A stretch of 5,976 bases of DNA from Candidatus Krumholzibacteriota bacterium (GCA_030630165.1 DAOVNN010000187.1:1-5976); one strand, 5' to 3'. Counted from the stretch's first letter, positions 1-5,746 are shown. Numbers and translations: made by a program. The notes: generated by a model not told the origin, from the letters alone.

Positions 1-2
1 GG

Positions 3-47
3 TCCGGTTCACTCGAATCGGTCAGGAAGATGGTCCTATTACGATAG
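3..47 (+). CDS. 3' end of an exported protein with a FlgD-like/T9SS-type C-terminal tail (partial)
   Basis: The frame that is open from the left edge ends at TAG 45-47 and encodes SGSLESVRKMVLLR. A serine/glycine-rich strand followed by RKMVLLR at the very end of a protein is the classic last strand of the FlgD-like/type IX secretion sorting domains at the C-terminus of many exported FCB-group proteins. The stop lies 13 bases before the ATG of the fibre-like gene, so the two are probably co-transcribed. Only 14 residues are visible, so nothing can be said of the body of the protein. A second open frame (stop TGA 53-55) gives VRFTRIGQEDGPITIAR, which resembles nothing I know. I prefer the first because of the tail motif. 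Confidence 0.55.
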   Translation, partial: SGSLESVRKMVLLR

Positions 48-60
48 CGAGGTGATCGAG

Positions 61-1578
61 ATGAGAATTATCACGACATTATTCATTTTTCTGTTAGTCC
101 TTGCCGCGCTCGTGACGGCAGCATCGGCGGCATTACCCGAACTGATCAACTACCAGGGAATAGTCACGGACGCTGAAGGCAATCCGCTGAACGAGATCCA
201 CGTGCTCCTGTTCAGCATATATGCCGACAGTTCATCGGGTGCCGACTACATCTGGACCGAGCGTCACACAAGCGTCGTAATCGAGGACGGCCTGTTCAAC
301 GTCATCCTCGGCAGCATCGTCGATTTCCCCGACACGCTCTGGAAAGGCGACGAAAGGTGGCTCGGAATAGCGGTCGATATGAATCCTGAGATGTACCCGC
401 GCCAGAGGATAACCTCGGTGCCGTGGGCCCTGAGAGCAGCCGTCGCCGACATGGCACTCGGAAGCGACGCCGACTGGGTCATATCGGGAAATGATATCTA
501 CTGCGGCGTTCCGGGTAACGTGGGAATAGGCACGACTACTCCCACTTCAGCTCTCGAGGTGTATGGAGGAAGGATACGGTCCCGCAGGGTTACAACACAG
601 TACATGGAAATGCGCGACACGGATTATACCGGGGCACATGTAACAGGCTTTTCGGAGGAGAGAAACAAGAAATCCCTTACGCTCGCGGCATATCACGACG
701 GAACCGGCTCCCCCAATGGCGAAACCATGGTCCGGTTCGTGGTAGGGAATTACGCTTCTCCGATATACGCGATGCTGGTCAAGGAGAACGGGAACGTCGG
801 CATAGGCACGACCACGCCTGCAACCAAGCTCGAGGTCAGCGATTCCGGGATCGCGAAAGCGAGGATAACCTCGGACAGCGCACAGGGCTCGGTCCTCGAG
901 CTGAAGAGCAACTCGACCGGGGGCGGGACCTGGCTCGGCAAGATCAACTTCCTCTACTCGGATGACGGAATCGGTGCTTCGATCGACTACTACGCGATCC
1001 CATTCTTCGACGAGCCCGGCATGCACTTCAAGACCGAGAATTACACGAGGATGACGATCCACGCTACTACAGGCTATGTCGGTATAGGCACGAGCGCACC
1101 GGATGAGATGCTGCACGTCTCGGGCACCGTGAAGGCCGGAGTGCTGAAACTCACCAGCGGGGCCGATATAGCCGAGCCCTTCGACGTGCGCGGGTTCGAA
1201 GAGATCCGCCCCGGGATGGTCGTATGCATCGACTCGGAGAATCCCGGCAAGCTGAGGATAGGAAGCGAGCGGTACGACCGCTGCGTCGCCGGGATAATAA
1301 GCGGCGCCGGAGAACTGAATCCAGGAATGATCATGGGCCAGAGCGGAACCGTTGCGGACGGCGAGCACCCGGTTGCCCTTACCGGCAGGGTCTATTGCCT
1401 GGCGGATGCCTCAAACGGGCCGATCGCTCCCGGGGACCTTCTCACCAGCTCGGATGTCCCCGGTCACGCGATGAAGGTGACCGACCACGACAAGGCCCAG
1501 GGTGCGGTGATAGGCAAGGCAATGAATTCACTCGACAGCGGGCGCGGCCTCGTCCTCGTCCTCGTAAGCCTGCAGTAG
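61..1578 (+). CDS. Secreted fibre-like protein with three GxVGIGT repeats and a conserved C-terminal domain
   Basis: This is a 505-residue exported protein of unknown exact role, probably a surface fibre or tail-fibre-like protein. ATG 61 is chosen because GAGGTG (49-54) lies six bases before it. A GTG at 52 would lie inside that Shine-Dalgarno sequence. Residues 1-23 form a signal peptide with likely cleavage after ASA. Residues 25-125 (from ELINYQG through GLFNVILGS to PRQRITSVPWALRA) match the N-terminal module often found in front of fibre repeats. GNVGIGTTTP at 152-161 and 244-253 and GYVGIGTSAP at 338-347 mark three units of about 93 residues, each followed by a strand such as SALEV, TKLEV or EMLHV. 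The last 140 residues (from GADIAEPF to the end) are a conserved module with RPGMVVCID, RVAGIIS-type, HPVALTGRVYC and GDLLTSSDVPGHAMK signatures. It resembles C-terminal chaperone/autoproteolytic domains of fibres (Peptidase_G2-like), but I am not certain of that name. It is followed 16 bases later by the C10 peptidase gene. A phage or contractile-particle origin is not supported by any neighbour. Confidence 0.85.
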   Translation: MRIITTLFIFLLVLAALVTAASAALPELINYQGIVTDAEGNPLNEIHVLLFSIYADSSSGADYIWTERHTSVVIEDGLFNVILGSIVDFPDTLWKGDERWLGIAVDMNPEMYPRQRITSVPWALRAAVADMALGSDADWVISGNDIYCGVPGNVGIGTTTPTSALEVYGGRIRSRRVTTQYMEMRDTDYTGAHVTGFSEERNKKSLTLAAYHDGTGSPNGETMVRFVVGNYASPIYAMLVKENGNVGIGTTTPATKLEVSDSGIAKARITSDSAQGSVLELKSNSTGGGTWLGKINFLYSDDGIGASIDYYAIPFFDEPGMHFKTENYTRMTIHATTGYVGIGTSAPDEMLHVSGTVKAGVLKLTSGADIAEPFDVRGFEEIRPGMVVCIDSENPGKLRIGSERYDRCVAGIISGAGELNPGMIMGQSGTVADGEHPVALTGRVYCLADASNGPIAPGDLLTSSDVPGHAMKVTDHDKAQGAVIGKAMNSLDSGRGLVLVLVSLQ

Positions 1579-1594
1579 GAAAGGCGGTGATGTC

Positions 1595-3232
1595 ATGAGA
1601 CGGAAAATATCAGTATTGATGATCTCGATGACCACGGCGCTTCTCCTGCTGCTTCCTCTCTTCCCTCCCGCCTTCGCGGCGAAGCTGGATGAGGGACAGG
1701 TCCGTACAGCAGCGGAGACATACTCGAGAACGGTCACGAGAGACGCGAACCCCGATGCCTGGGTCGAAAGGATGGAACCGTATATCGTGAGCGGCGAAAT
1801 CGTCGCATGGATCGCCCATCTCGGCTCGGGAGGCTACTGCCTCTGCGGAGCGGACGACCTTGCACTCCCGGTCTACTTCTACGTCCCGCGCGGATCGTAC
1901 GACCCGGGAAATCCGACCAACGAGTGCATCCTCGAGGAGATCGCCGAGAGGACCGCATTGTACAGTTCGTGGGTCAGGGACTCGACCCCGGAGTTCGATT
2001 CGCACCGGCTGGCGATGACCGAAAGGTCGGTTTTATGGAGCGACCTCCTCAGCGGACAGACCCCGAGCCGCATGGCGGTAAATAAATCCAGTGCGCAGAA
2101 GGTACCGGCGGCTCCGACAGCCGAACCTTTCGCGATGTCGCTCCCGCTTACTTCCCTGTGGCACCAGGGATCGCCGTACAACGACTACTGCCCAGATCTT
2201 CCTCCGGGAAGCGGCTCGCACGTCGTCGTCGGCTGCGTCGCAACGTCGATGACACAGGTGCTGGACTACTGGGAGTGGCCCAATACCGGTGTCGGCAGCG
2301 GCAGCGTCTACTACAGATACCGGTACAGGCTCCCGGGCGACTGGGATGAGGAACCGCTTTCGAGCGACCCCCAGCTCCTCGAGCCCGGCTCCTGGTCCTG
2401 GTCAGAGCGCCTCGAATGGGTCCCCGACGGAGGCGGCAGGCTGAGGATGAGCGGATACTGGGACGGCACCCTCCTGGGCTCGGCGAAAAAGGAAGACTAC
2501 GCCGCCAACATAACACCGGCGTACGAGGCGGCACTCGACGCTCTCTACGCCGACCTGACCCAGGACTCGACGTATCACTACGTGAACATGGGAGCGACCA
2601 CATATACGTGGGACCTGATAAAGGACGTCCATACCGATCCGCCAGGTCCGGACGATAACGAGGTCGCCGAGCTCTCCTTCCACGCCGGGATCGCCTGCGA
2701 GATGGGGTATGGTCTGCACGGTTCGTACTCAGGCGCCTCGAGAAGCCGCGACGGTATGGTCGACCATTTCAGGTACGACCCCGACGCGGTAGTGAACTCG
2801 ACGAGCATAATCTCGCTCACTACCGACATCACATGGCTCAGGCCCGCGCTGATACTGGGATGTCACCACCAGTGGGTGATACTCGGGTACGACAAGAGCA
2901 CCGATCCCGACAGGCTGTTCCTGCGCAACATGGGTTGGGGAGGCTCGGAGAACGGCTGGTACACGATAGACGATTATTGCGCTATAGGCAGCACGGCCCA
3001 CATCTACCAGGTGGCTCCGCTGAGCGTAGTGAGGTTCGTCGGGAACGGAGGCGCGGGCGACGGCACTCCGAGCAATCCTTACGGAGGCATCAACGCCGCT
3101 CTCGCCGCTCCGAGCGGGACGACGATTATATTCGATGCAGGGGAGTCGTTCTCCTACATGGGTTCTGAGATGATAATAGACAAGACGATGACACTGAAGG
3201 GAGAGAACGTCACGATCTATACAGAGTTTTAG
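1595..3232 (+). CDS. Secreted C10 family (streptopain-like) cysteine peptidase with C-terminal beta-helix-like tail
   Basis: This 545-residue exported protease probably cleaves proteins outside the cytoplasm. The start ATG 1595 has AAGGCGGTGAT just upstream (1581-1591). Residues 1-28 are a signal peptide ending PAFA. Residues 30-160 look like the inhibitory propeptide of C10 peptidases (GYCLCGADDLALPVYFYV, GSYDPGNP, then a helix ending YSSW). The catalytic domain spans about 180-475. SLWHQGSPYN carries the oxyanion Gln191, GCVATSMTQVLDYW the nucleophile Cys214, and SGASRSRDG follows in the usual place. HHQWVILGYD carries the catalytic His425, and NMGWGG is the aromatic segment. The Cys-His distance, 211 residues, is longer than in SpeB as I remember it. 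The extra length falls in a Trp/Gly-rich segment around 240-300. The final 65 residues (VRFVGNGGAGDGTPSNPYGGINAAL to the end) resemble the first turns of a right-handed beta-helix. They may be a short C-terminal module in its own right rather than a truncation. The gene lies in the same unit as the fibre-like gene. No sorting domain of the FlgD/T9SS kind is visible at its own end. Confidence 0.92.
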   Translation: MRRKISVLMISMTTALLLLLPLFPPAFAAKLDEGQVRTAAETYSRTVTRDANPDAWVERMEPYIVSGEIVAWIAHLGSGGYCLCGADDLALPVYFYVPRGSYDPGNPTNECILEEIAERTALYSSWVRDSTPEFDSHRLAMTERSVLWSDLLSGQTPSRMAVNKSSAQKVPAAPTAEPFAMSLPLTSLWHQGSPYNDYCPDLPPGSGSHVVVGCVATSMTQVLDYWEWPNTGVGSGSVYYRYRYRLPGDWDEEPLSSDPQLLEPGSWSWSERLEWVPDGGGRLRMSGYWDGTLLGSAKKEDYAANITPAYEAALDALYADLTQDSTYHYVNMGATTYTWDLIKDVHTDPPGPDDNEVAELSFHAGIACEMGYGLHGSYSGASRSRDGMVDHFRYDPDAVVNSTSIISLTTDITWLRPALILGCHHQWVILGYDKSTDPDRLFLRNMGWGGSENGWYTIDDYCAIGSTAHIYQVAPLSVVRFVGNGGAGDGTPSNPYGGINAALAAPSGTTIIFDAGESFSYMGSEMIIDKTMTLKGENVTIYTEF

Positions 3233-3245
3233 CGGATTATCGCTA
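3230..3245. terminator. Small hairpin between convergent genes (weak)
   Basis: TAGCG (3230-3234) and CGCTA (3241-3245) form a 5-base inverted repeat with a 6-base loop. It overlaps the stop codon of the C10 gene and lies three bases from the stop of the opposing M20 gene. Neither strand has a clear T-run after the stem, so an intrinsic terminator is doubtful. It is simply the only structure in the 15-base gap between the two convergent genes. Confidence 0.25.
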
Positions 3246-3247
3246 TA

Positions 3248-4324
3248 CTATTCGGCGCAGAGCCGCATGATCTCGATGATCATCTTCAGCGCCTTCTCCA
3301 TGTCGGCGACGGGGATGTGCTCATCGGTCGAGTGCTCGTTATGCGCGCCGATGCCGACTACAGCGACCTCAATTCCCTTGTTGTTGTAGATCGACGCATC
3401 GGTGAAGCCGGTGATGAATGTCGTTTCGGCGTCGATCCCGACTGTCTTCAGTGCCTTCTTCGAGATCTCTACCGTATTTGAATCCGCGGGGATATCGACG
3501 GCCTTACAGAGGTTGTCGACTTTTATATCGACTTCCGCGCCGTAGCCCTCCACCTCCGATTTTATCGTCGCGCACATCCTGTCGGCGAGCGCCTGCCCCT
3601 TCTCGTGAATGAGGCTTCTCGCTTCGGCCAGGAAACTGACTGAGTCGGGTACGCCGTTTCGGATAAGTCCGCCCTTGATCACACCGACGTTAGCCGTCGT
3701 GTCGGTATCGAGCCGTCCGAGCTCAAGTGCGGCGATAGCCTTAGCCGCTGCCTGGATCGCGTTGATCCCCTTCTCGGGCTCCATCCCCGCATGAGCCGCC
3801 TTCCCCTTTATTTCGACGTCGATCGCGAAATATGAAGGTCCACCGATCACGATCGTGTCGAGGGTATCGTTATCGAGCAGGAATCCTATCTTTGCTGTAA
3901 TCCGGCTGAAGTCCATGTTCTTTACGCCGAGAAGCCCGACCTCTTCCTGGCGGCTGATCGCCACCTCGACCGGCGGGTAGACATCGGCGGTCCTCAATGC
4001 CTCGAGCATCTCCGCGATGCCGGCCTTGTCGTCGGCTCCGAGGATCGTGTCGCCCTCCGAACGGATCACTCCGTCCTTCAGGACGGGCTTGATACCCTTG
4101 CCGGGCTGGACCGTGTCGGCGTGGCACGATAGGAGGATCGGATCCTTGCCGGAACATCCCTTCCCGGGGAACTTCGCAACGAGATTGCCATAGCTGTCGA
4201 TCACCGAGTCGGCGCCCATCGATGTGAATTCCTTGTGAAGATACTCTATCATCGCCGCTTCGTTACCCGACTCACTGTCGATCTGAACCATCTCCATGAA
4301 CTGCTCGATCATTCTCTGTGACAT
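3248..4324 (-). CDS. M20 family metallopeptidase, PepT-like
   Basis: This is a 358-residue cytosolic zinc-dependent peptidase of the M20 family, closest in layout to the tripeptidase-like PepT/YqjE group. It probably removes N-terminal residues from small peptides. The start is ATG 4324. GGAGGAG (4336-4330) lies five bases upstream of it, whereas a TTG one codon earlier is too close. Residues are numbered here from that TTG, so subtract one. The metal and catalytic residues are all present: SCHADTV (His69, Asp71), LGADDKAG (bridging Asp99), RQEEVGLLG (catalytic Glu128, metal Glu129), LLDND (Asp152) and AHNEHSTDEH (His332). The lid/dimerisation domain (about 165-275) carries KAAHAGMEPEKG with His179. 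There is no signal peptide and the length is usual for the family. It converges on the secreted peptidase gene and has no operon partner in the window. PepT-like proteins are often misnamed, and the true substrate cannot be read from the sequence. Confidence 0.93.
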   Translation of the reverse strand: MSQRMIEQFMEMVQIDSESGNEAAMIEYLHKEFTSMGADSVIDSYGNLVAKFPGKGCSGKDPILLSCHADTVQPGKGIKPVLKDGVIRSEGDTILGADDKAGIAEMLEALRTADVYPPVEVAISRQEEVGLLGVKNMDFSRITAKIGFLLDNDTLDTIVIGGPSYFAIDVEIKGKAAHAGMEPEKGINAIQAAAKAIAALELGRLDTDTTANVGVIKGGLIRNGVPDSVSFLAEARSLIHEKGQALADRMCATIKSEVEGYGAEVDIKVDNLCKAVDIPADSNTVEISKKALKTVGIDAETTFITGFTDASIYNNKGIEVAVVGIGAHNEHSTDEHIPVADMEKALKMIIEIMRLCAE

Positions 4325-4329
4325 CAAAA

Positions 4330-4336
4330 CTCCTCC
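4330..4336 (-). promoter_or_regulatory. Shine-Dalgarno sequence that fixes the M20 start
   Basis: The minus strand reads GGAGGAG here, then five bases, then ATG 4324. The alternative TTG 4327 would leave only two bases of spacing. The match to the anti-Shine-Dalgarno sequence is strong, which implies efficient translation. Confidence 0.8.
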
Positions 4337-4402
4337 ATCGGTAACTTGTTAAATTACAACTAACTTCTGAAATCTACACTCACTTCAGTGAGAATACCAC
4401 AA

Positions 4403-4421
4403 GGAATATACGAAATATTCC
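4403..4421. repeat. Perfect 7-base inverted repeat, possible operator or leader hairpin
   Basis: GGAATAT (4403-4409) and ATATTCC (4415-4421) are perfect complements around a 5-base spacer. A second, tighter hairpin, CTCACT-TC-AGTGAG, follows at 4379-4392 on the M20 side. If transcription starts after the TATAAT at 4460-4455, both would lie in the M20 leader. No T-run follows, so neither looks like a terminator. Confidence 0.4.
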
Positions 4422-4454
4422 GCATACGAGATCCGCGGGAACGATAATTTTTCA

Positions 4455-4460
4455 ATTATA
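4455..4460 (-). promoter_or_regulatory. Candidate -10 box for the M20 gene
   Basis: The minus strand reads TATAAT, a perfect -10 hexamer, preceded by TGAT. No -35 box near TTGACA lies at the usual distance (the closest, TTAAGA, is too far at about 20 bases). The implied leader of about 120 bases is long. In AT-rich DNA such a match can occur by chance. Confidence 0.3.
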
Positions 4461-4479
4461 ATCATAACTGGAGAGGAGA

Positions 4480-4505
4480 GTCTTAACGCATTGCTTTCTG
4501 CCAGC
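4480..4505 (-). other. Possible decayed attC end at the border of the cassette array
   Basis: On the + strand this stretch reads GTCTTAACGCATTGCTTTC and continues into a CTGC. The start of the attC at 5747 reads GTCTAACGTTGTGCTTCAGC. The two share GTCT-AACG and TGCTT with small insertions. It lies 30-55 bases past the lipoprotein stop on the minus strand, where that cassette's attC should be. No matching GTTRRRY-type partner is visible on the lipoprotein side and no full hairpin can be drawn. It is either a broken attC or chance similarity. Confidence 0.25.
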
Positions 4506-4534
4506 GAGGGTCAGGTGGTACGTATCCGATCACA

Positions 4535-4978
4535 TCAATTTACAATCAATACACTGTCTGCTGATTGTGAACCATCAGGCTGTTCGATGACTATATAAAA
4601 CATGCCCTCATCAAAGGGCGGTATTGCCTTGTACGTGCAATGAACCGAGGGATCGATCGTTGGCATTATTCCAGTGCCAACCCACTTTTTGACCTCTGCC
4701 CAAACAGTCAATGTCACGCTATCAGACAGGCGTCCATCCTCGATTGAACTGAGAGTCAGAAGGCCAGTTGTTTCAGTACAGCCTGATATACCAATTGAAA
4801 GAGTGTCCATTGTTGTGGATGTATTCTGAACATCGAGTTGATCCACTATGACTTGTTGTACCCCTATATTTTCCCATTCTGATTCTGGAGAAGAAGAATC
4901 AGAGCAGGAACACAGCAGAATAATAATCAAGATCGGGGTTATTCTGGCCACTGGTCTAGAGTACGGGAGAACCTTCAT
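4535..4978 (-). CDS. Cassette-borne lipoprotein of unknown function
   Basis: This is a 147-residue predicted lipoprotein that I do not recognise. Two in-frame ATGs are possible. The one at 4978 is preferred because AAAGGAGG (4992-4985) leaves six bases before it and none before ATG 4984. The N-terminus (KVLPYSRPVARITPILIIILLCSCSDS) has basic residues, a hydrophobic stretch and a lipobox L-C-S-C, so the second cysteine would be lipidated. Serine follows it, and no Asp inner-membrane retention signal is seen, so the outer membrane is likely. The rest is a small, probably beta-rich domain (segments TLSIGISGC, TLTVWAEVKKW, MFYIVIEQPDG, SVLIVN) with two further cysteines, at SGC and HCTY. The gene begins 27 bases after the attC at 5006-5104 and is on the strand expected for a cassette gene. 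Its codons are AT-richer than those of the genes to the left. It has no clear promoter of its own and may be read from the brnTA promoter. Confidence 0.75.
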   Translation of the reverse strand: MKVLPYSRPVARITPILIIILLCSCSDSSSPESEWENIGVQQVIVDQLDVQNTSTTMDTLSIGISGCTETTGLLTLSSIEDGRLSDSVTLTVWAEVKKWVGTGIMPTIDPSVHCTYKAIPPFDEGMFYIVIEQPDGSQSADSVLIVN

Positions 4979-4984
4979 TTTCAT

Positions 4985-4992
4985 CCTCCTTT
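4985..4992 (-). promoter_or_regulatory. Shine-Dalgarno sequence that fixes the lipoprotein start
   Basis: The minus strand reads AAAGGAGG directly against ATG 4984 and six bases before ATG 4978. The normal spacing favours the second ATG as the start. Confidence 0.75.
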
Positions 4993-5005
4993 CAGGAAAT
5001 ATTCC

Positions 5006-5104
5006 ACCTAACGTTCAGCTTCAGCTGCGGTCGCCGGCTGGCACCGCGGGTGCTCCGCATCCGCCGTGACAGACAAGGCCGCCAGCTGCAAGCGTCCGTT
5101 AGAC
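5006..5104 (-). repeat. Integron attC recombination site 1
   Basis: This 99-base imperfect palindrome lies between the brnA stop and the lipoprotein gene. The ends are ACCTAAC (5006-5012) and GTTAGAC (5098-5104), fitting RYYYAAC and GTTRRRY. Inside them, GCTTCAGCTG on the left pairs with CAGCTGCAAGC on the right, leaving one unpaired C on the right arm (a G on the minus strand). The centre holds a small hairpin, GCACC-GCG-GGTGC (5041-5053). From what is known of attC sites, the extra base marks the L'' arm. That puts R'' on the brnA side and the polarity on the minus strand, as expected for a site trailing brnA. The brnA stop ends at 5106, one base away, which is typical cassette packing. A transcription terminator or REP-type element is less likely because of the conserved ends shared with the second site. 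Confidence 0.82.
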
Positions 5105-5105
5105 C

Positions 5106-5390
5106 TCACATCCGTCTCTGCTCTTTAAGTTCCTGATCAATCCGTTCAGCCAGAAACATTTTTAGAAGTGACTGATATGGTATATCACGCTTATTCGCGA
5201 GCAACTTGAGTTCGGCTAACATCAGTTCTGGGAGTCGCAATGATATCGTCTTCAGCGATGGCTTTAATTTTGGCAGTACAACATTCTTTGCCTTCTCCCA
5301 ATCAATATACTCAGTCGAATCTTCCTTTGCCCAGAACTGACGCTCTTTCTCTTCGGAGATAAATTTGGGTATCTTTTTCTTCTTATTCAT
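5106..5390 (-). CDS. brnA: BrnA-type antitoxin, CopG/ribbon-helix-helix family
   Basis: This 94-residue antitoxin of a type II system should neutralise the BrnT toxin by binding it and repress the operon by binding DNA. The N-terminal part (residues 7-31, IPKFISEEKERQFWAKEDS then TEYIDW) is the signature of the CopG-antitoxin family paired with BrnT. The C-terminal part (about 47-87, KTISLRLPELMLAELKLLANKRDIPYQS) is the ribbon-helix-helix: a basic strand TISLRLP and two helices, ending LLKMFLAERI. The start ATG 5390 overlaps the brnT stop as ATGA, so the two are translationally coupled in the order usual for BrnTA. The attC site begins one base after the stop. The length is normal and I see no damage. 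It is a full-length, probably active antitoxin. Confidence 0.9.
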   Translation of the reverse strand: MNKKKKIPKFISEEKERQFWAKEDSTEYIDWEKAKNVVLPKLKPSLKTISLRLPELMLAELKLLANKRDIPYQSLLKMFLAERIDQELKEQRRM

Positions 5391-5689
5391 GACTTGTCGA
5401 ATACCTTTCTCTCTCTACGGCTCACATCTCTAGCCGATATGACTCTTATCCGTTTTTTCCGTACAGTGAATGCGATGAACAGTCTTCTCTTAGAATCTGT
5501 AATCCCCAGCGCATAGTATCTGGATTCTCGTTTTGAATGTTTTTCGTCCAAACCGGCAATTAATGGATTATTGAAGAAGATCTGCTCGCATTCAGACGCC
5601 GACACACCATGTTTCTCCCAATTCTTCAGAAGGTTGCCTTCGTCCCAGTCAAATCCTTCCCAATCCAGAAATTTGTAGTTTTCATCCAT
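5387..5689 (-). CDS. brnT: BrnT family ribonuclease toxin
   Basis: This 100-residue toxin belongs to the BrnT family, which has a RelE-like fold and blocks growth by cutting RNA in the characterised member. The family signature runs through the whole protein: FDWDEGNLLKNWEKHGVS (residues 13-30), a variable FFNNPL loop, then ESRYYALGITD (55-65), RRLFIAFTVRKKRIRVISARDVSRRER (about 68-94). The basic and histidine residues expected near the active site are kept (Lys26, His27, Arg82, Arg87, Arg91-92). The start is ATG 5689. A promoter (TTGACA, 17 bases, TATACA) ends five to seven bases before it, so the message may be nearly leaderless. Only a weak AGGA lies 13 bases upstream of the ATG. It is followed with a 4-base overlap by the antitoxin gene. 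It is complete, with no frameshift. Confidence 0.92.
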   Translation of the reverse strand: MDENYKFLDWEGFDWDEGNLLKNWEKHGVSASECEQIFFNNPLIAGLDEKHSKRESRYYALGITDSKRRLFIAFTVRKKRIRVISARDVSRRERKVFDKS

Positions 5690-5694
5690 AGAAT

Positions 5695-5717
5695 ATGTAT
5701 ATTCCTGTCATATACAT
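5695..5717. promoter_or_regulatory. Probable BrnA operator: perfect 8-base inverted repeat in the brnTA promoter
   Basis: ATGTATAT (5695-5702) and ATATACAT (5710-5717) are exact complements around 7 bases. The left arm covers the -10 box and the right arm lies just inside the -35 box, so a bound protein would block RNA polymerase. A second, overlapping palindrome, GAATAT-GT-ATATTC, spans 5691-5704. BrnA antitoxins are ribbon-helix-helix repressors of their own operon, which bind such repeats, so this is the expected operator. Confidence 0.6.
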
Positions 5718-5724
5718 TTGTCAA
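5695..5724 (-). promoter_or_regulatory. brnTA promoter
   Basis: On the minus strand a perfect -35 box TTGACA (5724-5719) is followed after exactly 17 bases by TATACA (5701-5696), which matches TATAAT at four positions. It lies inside the cassette, between the attC at 5747 and brnT. The cassette therefore does not depend on an upstream integron promoter. The start point would fall at about 5689-5690, on or next to the brnT ATG. Confidence 0.72.
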
Positions 5725-5746
5725 GCATATTTTAGTCCAGTTGTAG

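Larger units (their letters stand above)
4325..4534. other. AT-rich intergenic region upstream of the M20 gene
   Basis: These 210 bases separate the M20 gene from the lipoprotein gene, and I see no open reading frame worth calling. They hold the M20 Shine-Dalgarno sequence and two inverted repeats: CTCACT/AGTGAG at 4379-4392, and GGAATAT-N5-ATATTCC at 4403-4421. There is a perfect TATAAT on the minus strand at 4460-4455 without a good -35 partner at 16-18 bases. A sequence resembling one end of an attC site lies at 4480-4505. The region probably contains both the M20 promoter and the border of the cassette array. Confidence 0.5.

Noticed and set aside
52..60. GTG 52 as start of the fibre-like protein
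   Set aside because: It lies within the Shine-Dalgarno sequence that serves ATG 61, and the signal peptide reads best from ATG 61.
547..1368. Long antisense open frame (273 codons) within the fibre-like gene
   Set aside because: It lies wholly opposite a gene with a signal peptide, family motifs and a good Shine-Dalgarno sequence. Its product has no recognisable motif and arises from GC-rich codon bias.
2148..2603. Antisense open frame (151 codons) opposite the C10 peptidase
   Set aside because: The product is an Arg/Ser/Pro-rich string typical of the complement of GC-rich coding DNA. The opposite strand carries the catalytic Cys motif.
3230..3247. Bidirectional intrinsic terminator between the C10 and M20 genes
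   Set aside because: The stem is only 5 bases and neither strand has a T-run. It is kept only as a weak feature.
4346..4360. GTTAAAT at 4348-4354 as an attC or attI core
   Set aside because: It fits GTTRRRY, but no paired RYYYAAC with inner boxes lies at a suitable distance. Such 7-mers are common in AT-rich DNA.
4848..5069. 73-codon + strand frame across the lipoprotein start and the attC
   Set aside because: It runs antisense to the lipoprotein gene and into the recombination site. It has no convincing ribosome site or motif.
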